From the NCBI GenBank assembly GCA_035294465.1, contig DATGKW010000132.1, positions 1 through 7,232 on the forward strand: DNA of 7,232 nucleotides, in the 5' to 3' direction. The notes under the pieces are model-generated. The model saw only the letters and a list, made by a program, of their open reading frames with translations, was not told where the DNA came from and did no database searches. Positions within the stretch are counted from its first letter, which is position 1. Each line of letters begins with the position of its first letter. The stretch is from Paraktedonobacter sp035294465 (GTDB lineage: Bacteria > Chloroflexota > Ktedonobacteria > Ktedonobacterales > Ktedonobacteraceae). Shown here in pieces: positions 1 to 5,960 of the stretch. The translations under genes were made by a program, and so were the position numbers.

Positions 1-162
1 GAAGGAGACGCTGCCGACGATCAACAGAGCGAGAGGCGCGAAAAGCCAGGGCCATTTGCTGGACCGGCTCTGCTCTTCGTAGTCAGGAACAGCATCTCTG
101 GTCAAGCTGCCATTCGTTGCTGGAGTCTTTTTGATCTCCACTTCTGCTAATGCGTTGGGCAT
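1..162 (-). CDS. N-terminus of a membrane-anchored protein (partial, runs off the left edge)
   Basis: Reading the minus strand from ATG at 162-160 gives 54 codons without a stop up to base 1. The start has a GA-rich ribosome site (GAAAGGAAAG, about 171-179) at suitable spacing. Residues 1-37 are hydrophilic (MPNALAEVEIKKTP at the start, acidic stretch near 27-31). From Trp38 a hydrophobic run begins (WPWLFAPLALLIVGSVSF) and continues to the window edge. This is the pattern of a signal anchor or first transmembrane helix after a short cytoplasmic tail. The bulk of the protein lies outside the window, so no family can be named. It is transcribed away from the small membrane-protein gene at 402 and probably uses the promoter at 267-297. 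Confidence 0.65.
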   Translation of the reverse strand, partial: MPNALAEVEIKKTPATNGSLTRDAVPDYEEQSRSSKWPWLFAPLALLIVGSVSF

Positions 163-266
163 GAGCAAACTTTCCTTTCAAAAGACGGCGAGATGAGGCG
201 CCGTGTGATCTGGAGTCATAAATATTCTGTCTCGCTCCCACTCTTTCCGGGGTGGGATCTGTTCGT

Positions 267-297
267 AGTATAGCAAGGGACCAGCAAAAAAAGGCAA
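267..297 (-). promoter_or_regulatory. Probable extended -10 promoter for the leftmost gene
   Basis: On the minus strand there is TGCTATACT (275-267), an extended -10 (TGn plus TATACT). A weak -35 candidate, TTGCCT (297-292), lies 19 bp upstream. It would give a leader of about 100 nt before the ATG at 162. The long spacer makes the -35 doubtful; the extended -10 is the stronger part. Confidence 0.4.
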
Positions 298-334
298 GCA
301 TATCTCTATGGATGAACGAAGATCGGCAATTTTC

Positions 335-363
335 TTGACGACTCTCCTTCAAAGCGCTATCCT
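335..363 (+). promoter_or_regulatory. Sigma-70-type promoter for the small membrane-protein gene
   Basis: TTGACG (335-340) and TATCCT (358-363) are separated by exactly 17 bp. Transcription would start near 370, giving a leader of about 30 nt before the gene at 402. The position, spacing and near-consensus -35 support it. A palindrome overlaps the -10 and start region. Confidence 0.55.
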
Positions 364-373
364 CTTTAGAGGA
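360..373. promoter_or_regulatory. 14-bp palindrome over the -10/start region (possible operator)
   Basis: TCCTCT-TT-AGAGGA is a perfect inverted repeat with a 2-bp centre. It overlaps the last bases of the -10 and the expected transcription start of the promoter at 335-363. A repressor bound here would block that promoter. No regulator gene is visible nearby, and a 14-bp palindrome can arise by chance, so this is only a candidate. Confidence 0.3.
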
Positions 374-401
374 GATATCTCAATCGTACAAAGGGAGACG
401 T

Positions 402-662
402 ATGATGAATAGATTACGGGGGCGCAATCTCGCGCACCCCGGCTGCTTGATAGGTGTCACCCTTGGCCTGACCCTGGGAATTATCCTGGCGGCGGTTCTG
501 GCTGTGGTCAACGTTGCGTTGAATACAGTTCTCCTGGTCTGGCTGGGCATGACGGTGGGGCTTGCGGTCATCGGCTGGGTGGTTGGTTCCGCGCTCAGCC
601 CGCGTTTTCCCGCATTAGAGGAGAAGAGTAGCGATGCCGATTCACACACTCCGGCAGGCTAG
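402..662 (+). CDS. Small two-helix membrane protein, function unknown
   Basis: This 86-residue protein is mostly hydrophobic. After a short basic N-terminus (MMNRLRGRN) come two probable transmembrane segments, about residues 14-37 and 41-64, with no clear charged loop between them. The tail of about 20 residues is hydrophilic and acidic (EEKSSDADSH). The basic N-terminus suggests that both ends face the cytoplasm in a helical hairpin. The ribosome site AAGGGAG (391-397) is only 4 nt from the first ATG but 7 nt from the second ATG at 405, so translation may start at 405 (85 residues). I do not recognise a family. It appears monocistronic, with a promoter at 335-363 and a terminator at 700-740. 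Confidence 0.65.
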   Translation: MMNRLRGRNLAHPGCLIGVTLGLTLGIILAAVLAVVNVALNTVLLVWLGMTVGLAVIGWVVGSALSPRFPALEEKSSDADSHTPAG

Positions 663-699
663 CGTTTTGGGAGAAAGTATGGTATGATTCTACCTGAAA

Positions 700-740
700 T
701 CGACAGTACTCTTTACTCTCCTCTCACTGTCGAACTTTTT
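700..740 (+). terminator. Intrinsic terminator after the small membrane-protein gene
   Basis: TCGACAGT (700-707) and ACTGTCGA (726-733) form a perfect 8-bp stem, with TTTTT at 736-740 just after it. The 18-nt loop is longer than usual, and two bases separate stem and T-run. Its place 37 bp after the stop codon at 660-662 fits a terminator. Confidence 0.5.
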
Positions 741-822
741 GGAGCAGTGTTGCTTCCGGGCATTGATGCGCGTCCTGTAGGTGTCGTATTGGTGTGGGCT
801 ATCCAGCGTTGCTAACCACAAA

Positions 823-843
823 ATACGAGTTACCCCGTATAGT
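823..843 (+). promoter_or_regulatory. Weak -10 candidate with an overlapping dyad
   Basis: TATAGT (838-843) lies about 55 bp before the zinc-ribbon gene start at 897. The dyad ATACG-N8-CGTAT (823-840) overlaps its left edge. There is no good -35 at 16-18 bp; TTGCTA (809-814) is 23 bp away. If active, the promoter would probably need an activator. Confidence 0.2.
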
Positions 844-896
844 TTTTGCGTGGGCAGAAAAACATCTTCCGCGCAAAAGAAGGAGGATACACCTCT

Positions 897-1118
897 ATGG
901 CCGAAAATGAATTTCGCCGCTCCGTTTCGTCGGATACCGCCCCACGAGGCAGTCTTTGTGAGTGGTGTAGGAAGCCGGCTGTTTCCCAACTTACTGCTAT
1001 TGGGGGCTTCTCTCATAATGATAGCGGCCTCTTCTGCCGCGAATGTGGTGAACAATTTACGCGCACGGTAGCTCAGGCCGCGGCAACCGCCAGAACACTC
1101 AGTTATAGTGCCCAGTAA
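897..1118 (+). CDS. Small four-cysteine zinc-ribbon protein, function unknown
   Basis: The ATG at 897 has a strong ribosome site AAGGAGG (880-886) with a 10-nt gap and gives 73 residues. An in-frame TTG at 846 has no such site, so the shorter form is preferred. The protein carries two CxxC knuckles, Cys21/Cys24 (CEWC) and Cys47/Cys50 (CREC), 22 residues apart, which is the layout of a zinc ribbon. Each second cysteine is followed by a basic or glycine residue. The N-terminus is polar and the C-terminal 20 residues (TRTVAQAAATARTLS) look like a short amphipathic helix. Such small zinc ribbons often bind nucleic acid or act as protein adaptors, but nothing here shows which. It converges with korB, and the palindrome at 1168-1234 lies between them. 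Confidence 0.7.
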   Translation: MAENEFRRSVSSDTAPRGSLCEWCRKPAVSQLTAIGGFSHNDSGLFCRECGEQFTRTVAQAAATARTLSYSAQ

Positions 1119-1167
1119 CACGTCCACTATCTGTCCAGGCGGCTTATTCGCGCCTGCTGTGCTCGCA

Positions 1168-1234
1168 TCAGAGATAGGCCATTATGAAAAAAAGTGCGAT
1201 TGTCGCACTTTTTTTCATAATGGCCTATCTCTGA
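1168..1234. terminator. Bidirectional terminator in a perfect 32-bp inverted repeat
   Basis: Bases 1168-1199 and 1203-1234 are exact reverse complements over 32 bp, with a 3-nt loop (TTG on plus). The inner part reads A7-GTGCGA-loop-TCGCAC-T7 on either strand, so both directions give a short GC stem followed by seven U. It lies 49 nt after the zinc-ribbon gene stop and 10 nt after the korB stop, ideal for ending both transcripts. The stem extends 19 bp beyond the T-run, far more than termination needs. Confidence 0.85.
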
Positions 1235-1244
1235 CTAATTTGGA

Positions 1245-2090
1245 TCAGGCGTAACGAGACATGTATTTCTGCAAGTCGAATGGTTTAGCCTGTTGCACGA
1301 GATGATGTGCGGCCTGATCCATGGTCTGGCGTTCTTCGCGGTAGAAGAGTCCGACGTAAGGTTTCTCCGTCTCCAGGGCCAGTTCCATAGCTTTAAAACG
1401 ATTGCCTGAATCATGCCCCGCGGGAAGCGGCTGCACGTTAGCTTTCCAGACATCCATAGTGTTGTGGAACGTCGGGCAGGGGCTGAGGGCATGAATAAAG
1501 GCAAAGCCTTTGTGTTGGACACCCTGTTCGATCAGCAGGGCCAGATCCTTGGGCCTGGATGAGAAGCCGCGGGCGACAAAGCTTACGTTCAGGCTGAGCG
1601 CGGTTAAGATCGGGTTGAACTGCGAGGCCAGCAGACCGTAAGGCGTCGATTTAGTGGTATGGCCGGTGGGCGAAGTGGGCGAGGTCTGTCCTTTGGTCAG
1701 GCCATAGATTTCGTTGTCCATGACCACCACGGTAATGTCGATATTGCGCAGCGCGGCATGCACTAGATGGCCCGCGCCAATGCTGAAGAAGTCACCATCA
1801 CCTCCCACCGCTACAACGGTAAGATCGGGACGCGCCATCTTCAACCCCTGAGCCACCGGAAGCGCGCGGCCATGCACGCTGTGAAAGCCAAAGGTGCTGA
1901 CGAAATGCGGGAAGCGGCTGGAGCAGCCGATGCCAGATACCACGACAGTTTCATCGACGGGCCGTTTCAGCGCGGCCAGCGCGGTATACGTGGCATTGAG
2001 CACGCCGAAGTCGCCGCAGCCAGGGCACCAGGTGGGTTTTACCTCGCTTTTGAAGTCTTTTGGTGTGAGTGTAATAGTTGACTGAGACAC
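1245..2090 (-). CDS. korB: 2-oxoacid:ferredoxin oxidoreductase, beta subunit
   Basis: Beta subunit (281 residues) of a CoA-dependent 2-oxoacid:ferredoxin oxidoreductase. It binds thiamine diphosphate and one [4Fe-4S] cluster; with KorA it converts 2-oxoglutarate (or another 2-oxoacid) plus CoA to acyl-CoA, CO2 and reduced ferredoxin in the cytoplasm. The four expected cluster cysteines are present: Cys22 and Cys25 (WCPGCGDFG), Cys56 (GIGCSS) and Cys205 (SPCPTF). The thiamine diphosphate motif is GGDGDFFSIG (96-105) with MDN at 124-126. Leu131-Thr132-Lys133 in YGLTKGQTSPTS corresponds to a stretch linked to 2-oxoacid recognition in archaeal homologues. The GTG at 2090 is chosen because AGGAGG (2106-2101) lies 10 nt upstream; an in-frame TTG at 2099 is only 1 nt from that site. 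It starts 2 nt after the korA stop, so translation is probably coupled. Confidence 0.92.
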   Translation of the reverse strand: MSQSTITLTPKDFKSEVKPTWCPGCGDFGVLNATYTALAALKRPVDETVVVSGIGCSSRFPHFVSTFGFHSVHGRALPVAQGLKMARPDLTVVAVGGDGDFFSIGAGHLVHAALRNIDITVVVMDNEIYGLTKGQTSPTSPTGHTTKSTPYGLLASQFNPILTALSLNVSFVARGFSSRPKDLALLIEQGVQHKGFAFIHALSPCPTFHNTMDVWKANVQPLPAGHDSGNRFKAMELALETEKPYVGLFYREERQTMDQAAHHLVQQAKPFDLQKYMSRYA

Positions 2091-2092
2091 GA

Positions 2093-3871
2093 TTAACAAA
2101 CCTCCTCAATTGCCCGCAGAATCTCGCCTGCTGTAAAGGGAATGCCGCCGAACTTGTTTACTCGGATAGGCTGCACGCCGTATTTCGCACCCAGCAGGTT
2201 CGCTAGCTGGCCGGAGTAGTTACACTCTGGCACGATCAGCGTCTCAACCGAGTGTATGAAGCGGTGAACTGCCTCGTCGGGCAATGGCGAAAGGATACGC
2301 AGGTGCAGCGCGGCCACTTTATGCCCATGAGCCCGCGCGCGGTCAACTGCTTCCTGAATCGCCCCTTCGGTTGAGCCCCAGCCGATCAGACCAACGGTAG
2401 CATCCTCGTCACCATAGCGCTGGGGCTGTGGCAGTTCTTTCATGGCGGTATCGAGCTTGCGAAAACGTTTCTGTGTCATCGCGACATGATCTTCCGGCTC
2501 ATAGTCGGGATGACCATGTTGATTATGCTCCAGGCCGGTCGCGGTGTAGACAGGTGCGCCAGAACCAGGCGTTGAGATCGGTGAGATGCCGCTATCGGTG
2601 TAAAGATAGCGCGCGTACTCGTGCGCGCTGACGCCAGCGGGTACCGCTTCAGCGATATGCCCGTAGTATCCGTTGGGTACCTCCTTGCCCTCGACATGTA
2701 CCTCCAGTCGGCCTTGCAACTCCAACGGCTTGAAAACGCTGCGGTTGACGCTCTCCACGCGCGCTGTTAAAGACTGGTCGGTCAGGAAAATCACTGGCAT
2801 TTGATAACGATCAGCCAGGTTAAAAGCCTGGACCATCATGGTGTAGCAGTCGGAGACATTGGCCGGTGCGAGAACGATGCGCGGCGCATCACCGTGGCTG
2901 GCTGAGAGCACGAAGCTCAGGTCTGACTGTTCCATTTTCGTCGGCATGCCCGTGCTTGGGCCGGCGCGCTGGGCGTCCACGATTACAGCGGGCAGCTCGC
3001 ACATCGAAGCAAAGCCGATCAGTTCGGTCATCAGCGAGAGGCCGGGGCCGGATGTGGCGGTCATAGCCCGGATTCCGCCGAAGGAGGCTCCAATGACGGA
3101 GGCCAGTGCCGCAATTTCATCCTCGGCCTGCAGGAATGTACCTCCAACCTGCGGCAGCTCTTTGGCCAGGCCCTCCATGATATCGCTGGCCGGTGTGATC
3201 GGATAGCCGGCGAAGAAGCCACATTGCGCGGCCAGCGCTCCGGCTACCACAGCCTGATTCCCGTTCAGGACCACGCGGTCAGCCTTTTCGACCGAACCCA
3301 GATGGAACGTATCGCGCTTGGTGATATGCTCCTGCACATATTTCTGCGCGATATCTAGAGCCAGGATATTGTTTTTCATCAGCTCTTCGCTCGCCTTGCG
3401 CGACTTTGAGAGCTTGGACTCAACCACCTGGGAAATGGCCTCCAGAGGGGGACCAAATAGGGCCGAGATTGCGCCCAGCATCACCATGTTCTTGGTCTGG
3501 AACATCTTGACTTCCTTGCGCGCAATGTCGTTAAACGGGATGGCATAGGTAATGTAGTCGCTGGTCTCCAGGGTGAAGTCTGACGGATCATAGATGATAA
3601 CTCCGCCGTGCCGCACATCTTTGATACTACGCTCGTAGGCTTCCTGGTTCAAGCAGATCAGCACATCGGCGTAGTCGCCCATTGATTTCACAGGCTGGTC
3701 GCTGATACGCACCTGGAACAGACAGGGTCCGCCCAGAATCTCGGCGGGAAAGGTGCGGAAGGTATACACATGATACCCCCAGCGGGCGGCAGCCAGGGCG
3801 AGAATGTCTCCACCTGAGATAGTTCCTTCGCCCGACTCGCCGCCAATACGAATCGTTACTTCATTCTCCAT
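2093..3871 (-). CDS. korA: 2-oxoacid:ferredoxin oxidoreductase, fused gamma-alpha subunit
   Basis: This 592-residue protein has the usual length of the fused gamma-alpha subunit. Residues 1 to about 185 are the gamma domain (IRIGGESGEGTISGG near the start, FPAEILGGP at 41-49). From about 200 the alpha part begins, with YPITP at 223-227 (substrate/CoA pocket), LQAEDEIAA (248-256), ATSGPGLSLM (272-281) and RAGPSTGMPTKMEQSDL (302-318). GLEHNQHGHPD (446-456) and the C-terminal domain with IGWGSTEGAIQEA (496-508) follow. The ATG at 3871 has AGAGGGG (3884-3878) 6 nt upstream. No delta (ferredoxin-like) or separate gamma gene is present, so this is the two-subunit type, found in aerobic as well as anaerobic bacteria. 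2-oxoglutarate is the likeliest substrate given the architecture, but pyruvate or branched-chain 2-oxoacids cannot be excluded from sequence alone. Confidence 0.93.
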   Translation of the reverse strand: MENEVTIRIGGESGEGTISGGDILALAAARWGYHVYTFRTFPAEILGGPCLFQVRISDQPVKSMGDYADVLICLNQEAYERSIKDVRHGGVIIYDPSDFTLETSDYITYAIPFNDIARKEVKMFQTKNMVMLGAISALFGPPLEAISQVVESKLSKSRKASEELMKNNILALDIAQKYVQEHITKRDTFHLGSVEKADRVVLNGNQAVVAGALAAQCGFFAGYPITPASDIMEGLAKELPQVGGTFLQAEDEIAALASVIGASFGGIRAMTATSGPGLSLMTELIGFASMCELPAVIVDAQRAGPSTGMPTKMEQSDLSFVLSASHGDAPRIVLAPANVSDCYTMMVQAFNLADRYQMPVIFLTDQSLTARVESVNRSVFKPLELQGRLEVHVEGKEVPNGYYGHIAEAVPAGVSAHEYARYLYTDSGISPISTPGSGAPVYTATGLEHNQHGHPDYEPEDHVAMTQKRFRKLDTAMKELPQPQRYGDEDATVGLIGWGSTEGAIQEAVDRARAHGHKVAALHLRILSPLPDEAVHRFIHSVETLIVPECNYSGQLANLLGAKYGVQPIRVNKFGGIPFTAGEILRAIEEVC

Positions 3872-3894
3872 TGAATGCCCCTCTAAAAATTACT

Positions 3895-3944
3895 GACCGC
3901 GCCCCCTTTATTATTTGGCGCGGCCCCACTCGTGCAGGCGCGCC
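3895..3944 (-). promoter_or_regulatory. korA leader with two mutually exclusive GC-rich hairpins
   Basis: On the minus strand CCGCGCC (3923-3917) can pair with GGCGCGG (3903-3897), extended by a G-U and a G-C pair out to 3925/3895, with a 13-nt loop. The upstream segment GGCGCG (3944-3939) can pair instead with CGCGCC (3922-3917). Both use the same central block, so only one can form at a time. The proximal hairpin ends 11 nt before the korA ribosome site. No U-run follows it, so any effect would be on translation or mRNA stability rather than termination. Confidence 0.35.
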
Positions 3945-4031
3945 CCGCTAGAGAGTACACCTGTCTATTGCTTGCCCGCCGGTCAAACGACGGGGGAATT
4001 GGTTGAGAGTCGTCGCTTTTACGCATCGATT

Positions 4032-4040
4032 ATTATACCA
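4032..4040 (-). promoter_or_regulatory. Extended -10 promoter for korAB
   Basis: The minus strand reads TGGTATAAT (4040-4032): a perfect -10 hexamer with the TGn extension. No good -35 sits 16-18 bp upstream, which extended -10 promoters tolerate. Transcription would start near 4025, giving a korA leader of about 150 nt. Confidence 0.55.
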
Positions 4041-4303
4041 CACCTTTGGAATTTTGGATGCATTTTTTAACACGAATATCTGAGCCTATTGCCCGTCTTC
4101 TTCTGGTGGAGTAGGAAAGAAAGGTCGGGAGACAAATATGATGTCTCTTCCATACGTGATACGGCTACTGGTCTCTTTATCCCATCGAAGACATGTGGCG
4201 TCTCCTCTGGCATGCGCGCCTTCTATCAAAATAGCGCTACCCTGGTTAGCATTGGCTCCCTTGCGGGTCTTTTCGTTGGAGTCTTTCATATATAGGACTA
4301 TTA
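4041..4303. other. Divergent intergenic region, no convincing gene
   Basis: This stretch separates the korAB promoter from the hydrolase promoter. Open frames exist on both strands, the longest being about 65-68 codons. The minus-strand frame from ATG at 4289 (67 residues, ending PEEDGQ at 4089) has a protein-like composition, but no ribosome site precedes it and it abuts the korAB promoter. The plus-strand frames starting at 4089 and 4138 also lack ribosome sites. I see no tRNA, repeat or terminator. It is best treated as noncoding or as a possible remnant. Confidence 0.4.
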
Positions 4304-4333
4304 TTGGTCTTGAGCCCGGTCATCTCGTATAAT
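4304..4333 (+). promoter_or_regulatory. Sigma-70-type promoter for the hydrolase pair
   Basis: TTGGTC (4304-4309) and a perfect TATAAT (4328-4333) are 18 bp apart. The start would be near 4340, about 70 nt before the GTG at 4410. It is the only good plus-strand promoter seen ahead of the two hydrolase genes. Confidence 0.6.
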
Positions 4334-4409
4334 ACGCATAGATTATATCGCGAGTCCCGCTCGCCAATGGGTGATTATGAATCTTGCGAAAGAAAGGAAA
4401 GGTGTTCCT

Positions 4410-5312
4410 GTGAAAGATCTGCTGTACATCCGTGGAACACGTCTCTATGTTCATCTCGATGGGCCCAGTTCAGCTCCTGCTTTACTCTATCTTCATGGTG
4501 GGCCCGGCACAGGCTCCTATGATTTCGAGGTTTTCCAGCAAGCTCGGCTGACCCGGCAGATACGCCTCGTTACCCTGGATCAGCGAGGCGTCCTCCGATC
4601 TGATCCTCTCAACAGTGAGGATCCTTTCAGTTTGCAAGATCTCATTGAGGATTGTGAAGCGGTGCGACATGAACTAGGTCTCTCACAATGGTTTGTCCTG
4701 GGACACTCCTTTGGGGGCTATCTTGCCACCCGCTATGCGACTACCTATCCAGAAGCCGTCCAGGGGCTGATTTTCGAGAATCCGACGTTTGATATCGGAT
4801 TAACCGCTCGCTCGTTGCTGCAAGCTGCCGCCGGGGAGTTTTCCGCCCTGGGTGATGAAATCAATGCAGAGCGCTGTCTGGCATTCATTTCGCAAGACCA
4901 TACTCCCCGGAAAGTTTGGCAAGCATTTATCGAATTGGGACGCGCCCTGGGTCCCCAGAGGAACGCCCTCTATGTTCATGGGCCGGAGAAAGATTTTTTT
5001 GAGCAACTTGCTGAACAATCTCCTTTTCCTGTCGAATACTGGAAGAGAGGCGAAATCCATCAGCAAAGGCTTGCCGAAGAAGGCCAGATGTTTCACTCGG
5101 TTCTCTCTGATCTGGTCCACTTGAAACAACCCACACTCCTTATCAAAGGCAAGTACGATGCTGTCACCAGTGACGAGGAACTCGCGCATTTCCAACAAGA
5201 AGTCAAAGCCTCGCAAGTGTTACTCTATGAAGAGAGCAGCCATTTCGTTCATGTCGAAGAGCCACAGAAATATGCTGAGGCCATTTGCCAGTTTCTTCTG
5301 ACGAGGAACTGA
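4410..5312 (+). CDS. Alpha/beta hydrolase, proline iminopeptidase-like (S33 family)
   Basis: This 300-residue cytoplasmic alpha/beta hydrolase has no signal peptide. HGGPG at 29-33 is the oxyanion-hole motif typical of the proline iminopeptidase group. GHSFGG places the nucleophile at Ser100. The probable acid is Asp250 (KGKYDAVTS) and the histidine His278 (ESSHFVHVEEP), so the triad is complete. A cap region of about 120 residues lies between the nucleophile and the acid. The usual DQRGxGRS motif reads DQRGVLRSDP here, marking a subfamily rather than a classical peptidase. The GTG at 4410 is chosen because GGAAAGG (4396-4402) lies 7 nt upstream; in-frame GTG at 4371 and ATG at 4377 have no ribosome site. 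The substrate could be a peptide, amide or ester. The isochorismatase-fold gene follows after 63 nt without a visible terminator, so the two are probably co-transcribed. Confidence 0.88.
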   Translation: MKDLLYIRGTRLYVHLDGPSSAPALLYLHGGPGTGSYDFEVFQQARLTRQIRLVTLDQRGVLRSDPLNSEDPFSLQDLIEDCEAVRHELGLSQWFVLGHSFGGYLATRYATTYPEAVQGLIFENPTFDIGLTARSLLQAAAGEFSALGDEINAERCLAFISQDHTPRKVWQAFIELGRALGPQRNALYVHGPEKDFFEQLAEQSPFPVEYWKRGEIHQQRLAEEGQMFHSVLSDLVHLKQPTLLIKGKYDAVTSDEELAHFQQEVKASQVLLYEESSHFVHVEEPQKYAEAICQFLLTRN

Positions 5313-5375
5313 CAGCTGGAGCTTACCTGTAATAACCTCGCTGCGTGTTTCGTGGGAAATAGAAAGGAAAAATCG

Positions 5376-5960
5376 TTGTCCGATACTAGTACATCTGCAT
5401 CAATAGCCCTTTTAGTAATGGATGTGCAGGAGGGTATTGTTGCCCGATTCGCACAAGCTGGCGATGTCCTCGCGCCCATACGCACTGCCATTGCTGCTGC
5501 TCATGCTGCAGCGATTCCTGTGATCTATGTAAAGGTGGCCTTTCGTCCGGGCTACCCCGAAGTAAGCCCGAACAATAAATCTTTCTCTGCCATCAAGCAA
5601 CAGCCATCTTCAATCATGACTGCCACAGAGATTCACCCGGCCATTGCCCCACAACCGACGGATATAGTTGTCACGAAACGCCGGGTCAGTGCGTTTAGCG
5701 GGAGTGATTTGGAGGTGGTGCTCAGAGCGCAGGGCATTACGCACCTGGTGCTCTGTGGGATCGCGACCAGTGGCGTGGTCCTATCAACGCTACGGGAAGC
5801 GGCTGATAAGGATTATCAACTGACGGTCCTGTCCGATGGTTGTATCGATAGCGATGAAGAAGTCCAGCGTGTGCTGCTGTCGAAAATTTTTCCTCGGCAG
5901 GCGGAAGTCATTACCTCCGAGGCATGGAGTGCGAGGCTGAAATCGGAAGGGTCGCGGTGA
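5376..5960 (+). CDS. Isochorismatase-fold hydrolase lacking the usual catalytic cysteine
   Basis: This 194-residue protein has the length and core of the isochorismatase-like hydrolase family. The strand ALLVMDVQEG carries the conserved Asp16, VTKRRVSAF carries Lys101, and LCGIATSGVVLSTLREAA (126-143) is the nucleophile segment. In cysteine hydrolases of this fold (nicotinamidase, N-carbamoylsarcosine amidase) the residue after Thr-x-x is cysteine; here it is Val134. Asp16 and Lys101 remain. Cysteine-free members such as isochorismatases hydrolyse vinyl ethers with the acidic residue, so the reaction may differ from an amidase. The TTG at 5376 is chosen: AAGGAAA (5364-5370) sits just upstream, whereas the in-frame GTG at 5352 has no site and would overlap it. 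It is the second gene of a probable two-gene unit with the alpha/beta hydrolase. Confidence 0.87.
   Translation: MSDTSTSASIALLVMDVQEGIVARFAQAGDVLAPIRTAIAAAHAAAIPVIYVKVAFRPGYPEVSPNNKSFSAIKQQPSSIMTATEIHPAIAPQPTDIVVTKRRVSAFSGSDLEVVLRAQGITHLVLCGIATSGVVLSTLREAADKDYQLTVLSDGCIDSDEEVQRVLLSKIFPRQAEVITSEAWSARLKSEGSR

Noticed and set aside
83..352. 89-codon minus-strand frame
   Set aside because: It overlaps in another frame the better-supported gene start at 162 and covers its promoter; no ribosome site.
690..1127. 145-codon minus-strand frame over the zinc-ribbon gene
   Set aside because: It covers the terminator at 700-740 and the antisense of a gene with a strong ribosome site and paired CxxC motifs; the translation has no coherent features.
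1136..1156. Small hairpin CAGGCG/CGCCTG between the zinc-ribbon gene and the palindrome
   Set aside because: 6-bp stem with a 9-nt loop and no T-run; adds nothing beyond the strong terminator just downstream.
1767..2081. 104-codon plus-strand frame inside korB
   Set aside because: It is antisense to the thiamine-diphosphate and cluster-binding part of korB and has no ribosome site or recognisable product.
2088..2099. TTG at 2099 as korB start
   Set aside because: Only 1 nt from AGGAGG and overlapping the korA stop; the GTG at 2090 has workable spacing.
2859..3206. 115-codon plus-strand frame inside korA
   Set aside because: It lies wholly antisense to a korA region with strong conserved motifs and is a by-product of that gene's codon bias.
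4366..4522. Plus-strand cysteine-rich frame from ATG 4366
   Set aside because: It is a frame-shifted reading of the hydrolase gene with no ribosome site; the cysteines come from TGT/TGC in the GA-rich start region.
4800..5216. 138-codon minus-strand frame inside the alpha/beta hydrolase
   Set aside because: It is antisense to a gene with a complete catalytic triad; no independent evidence.
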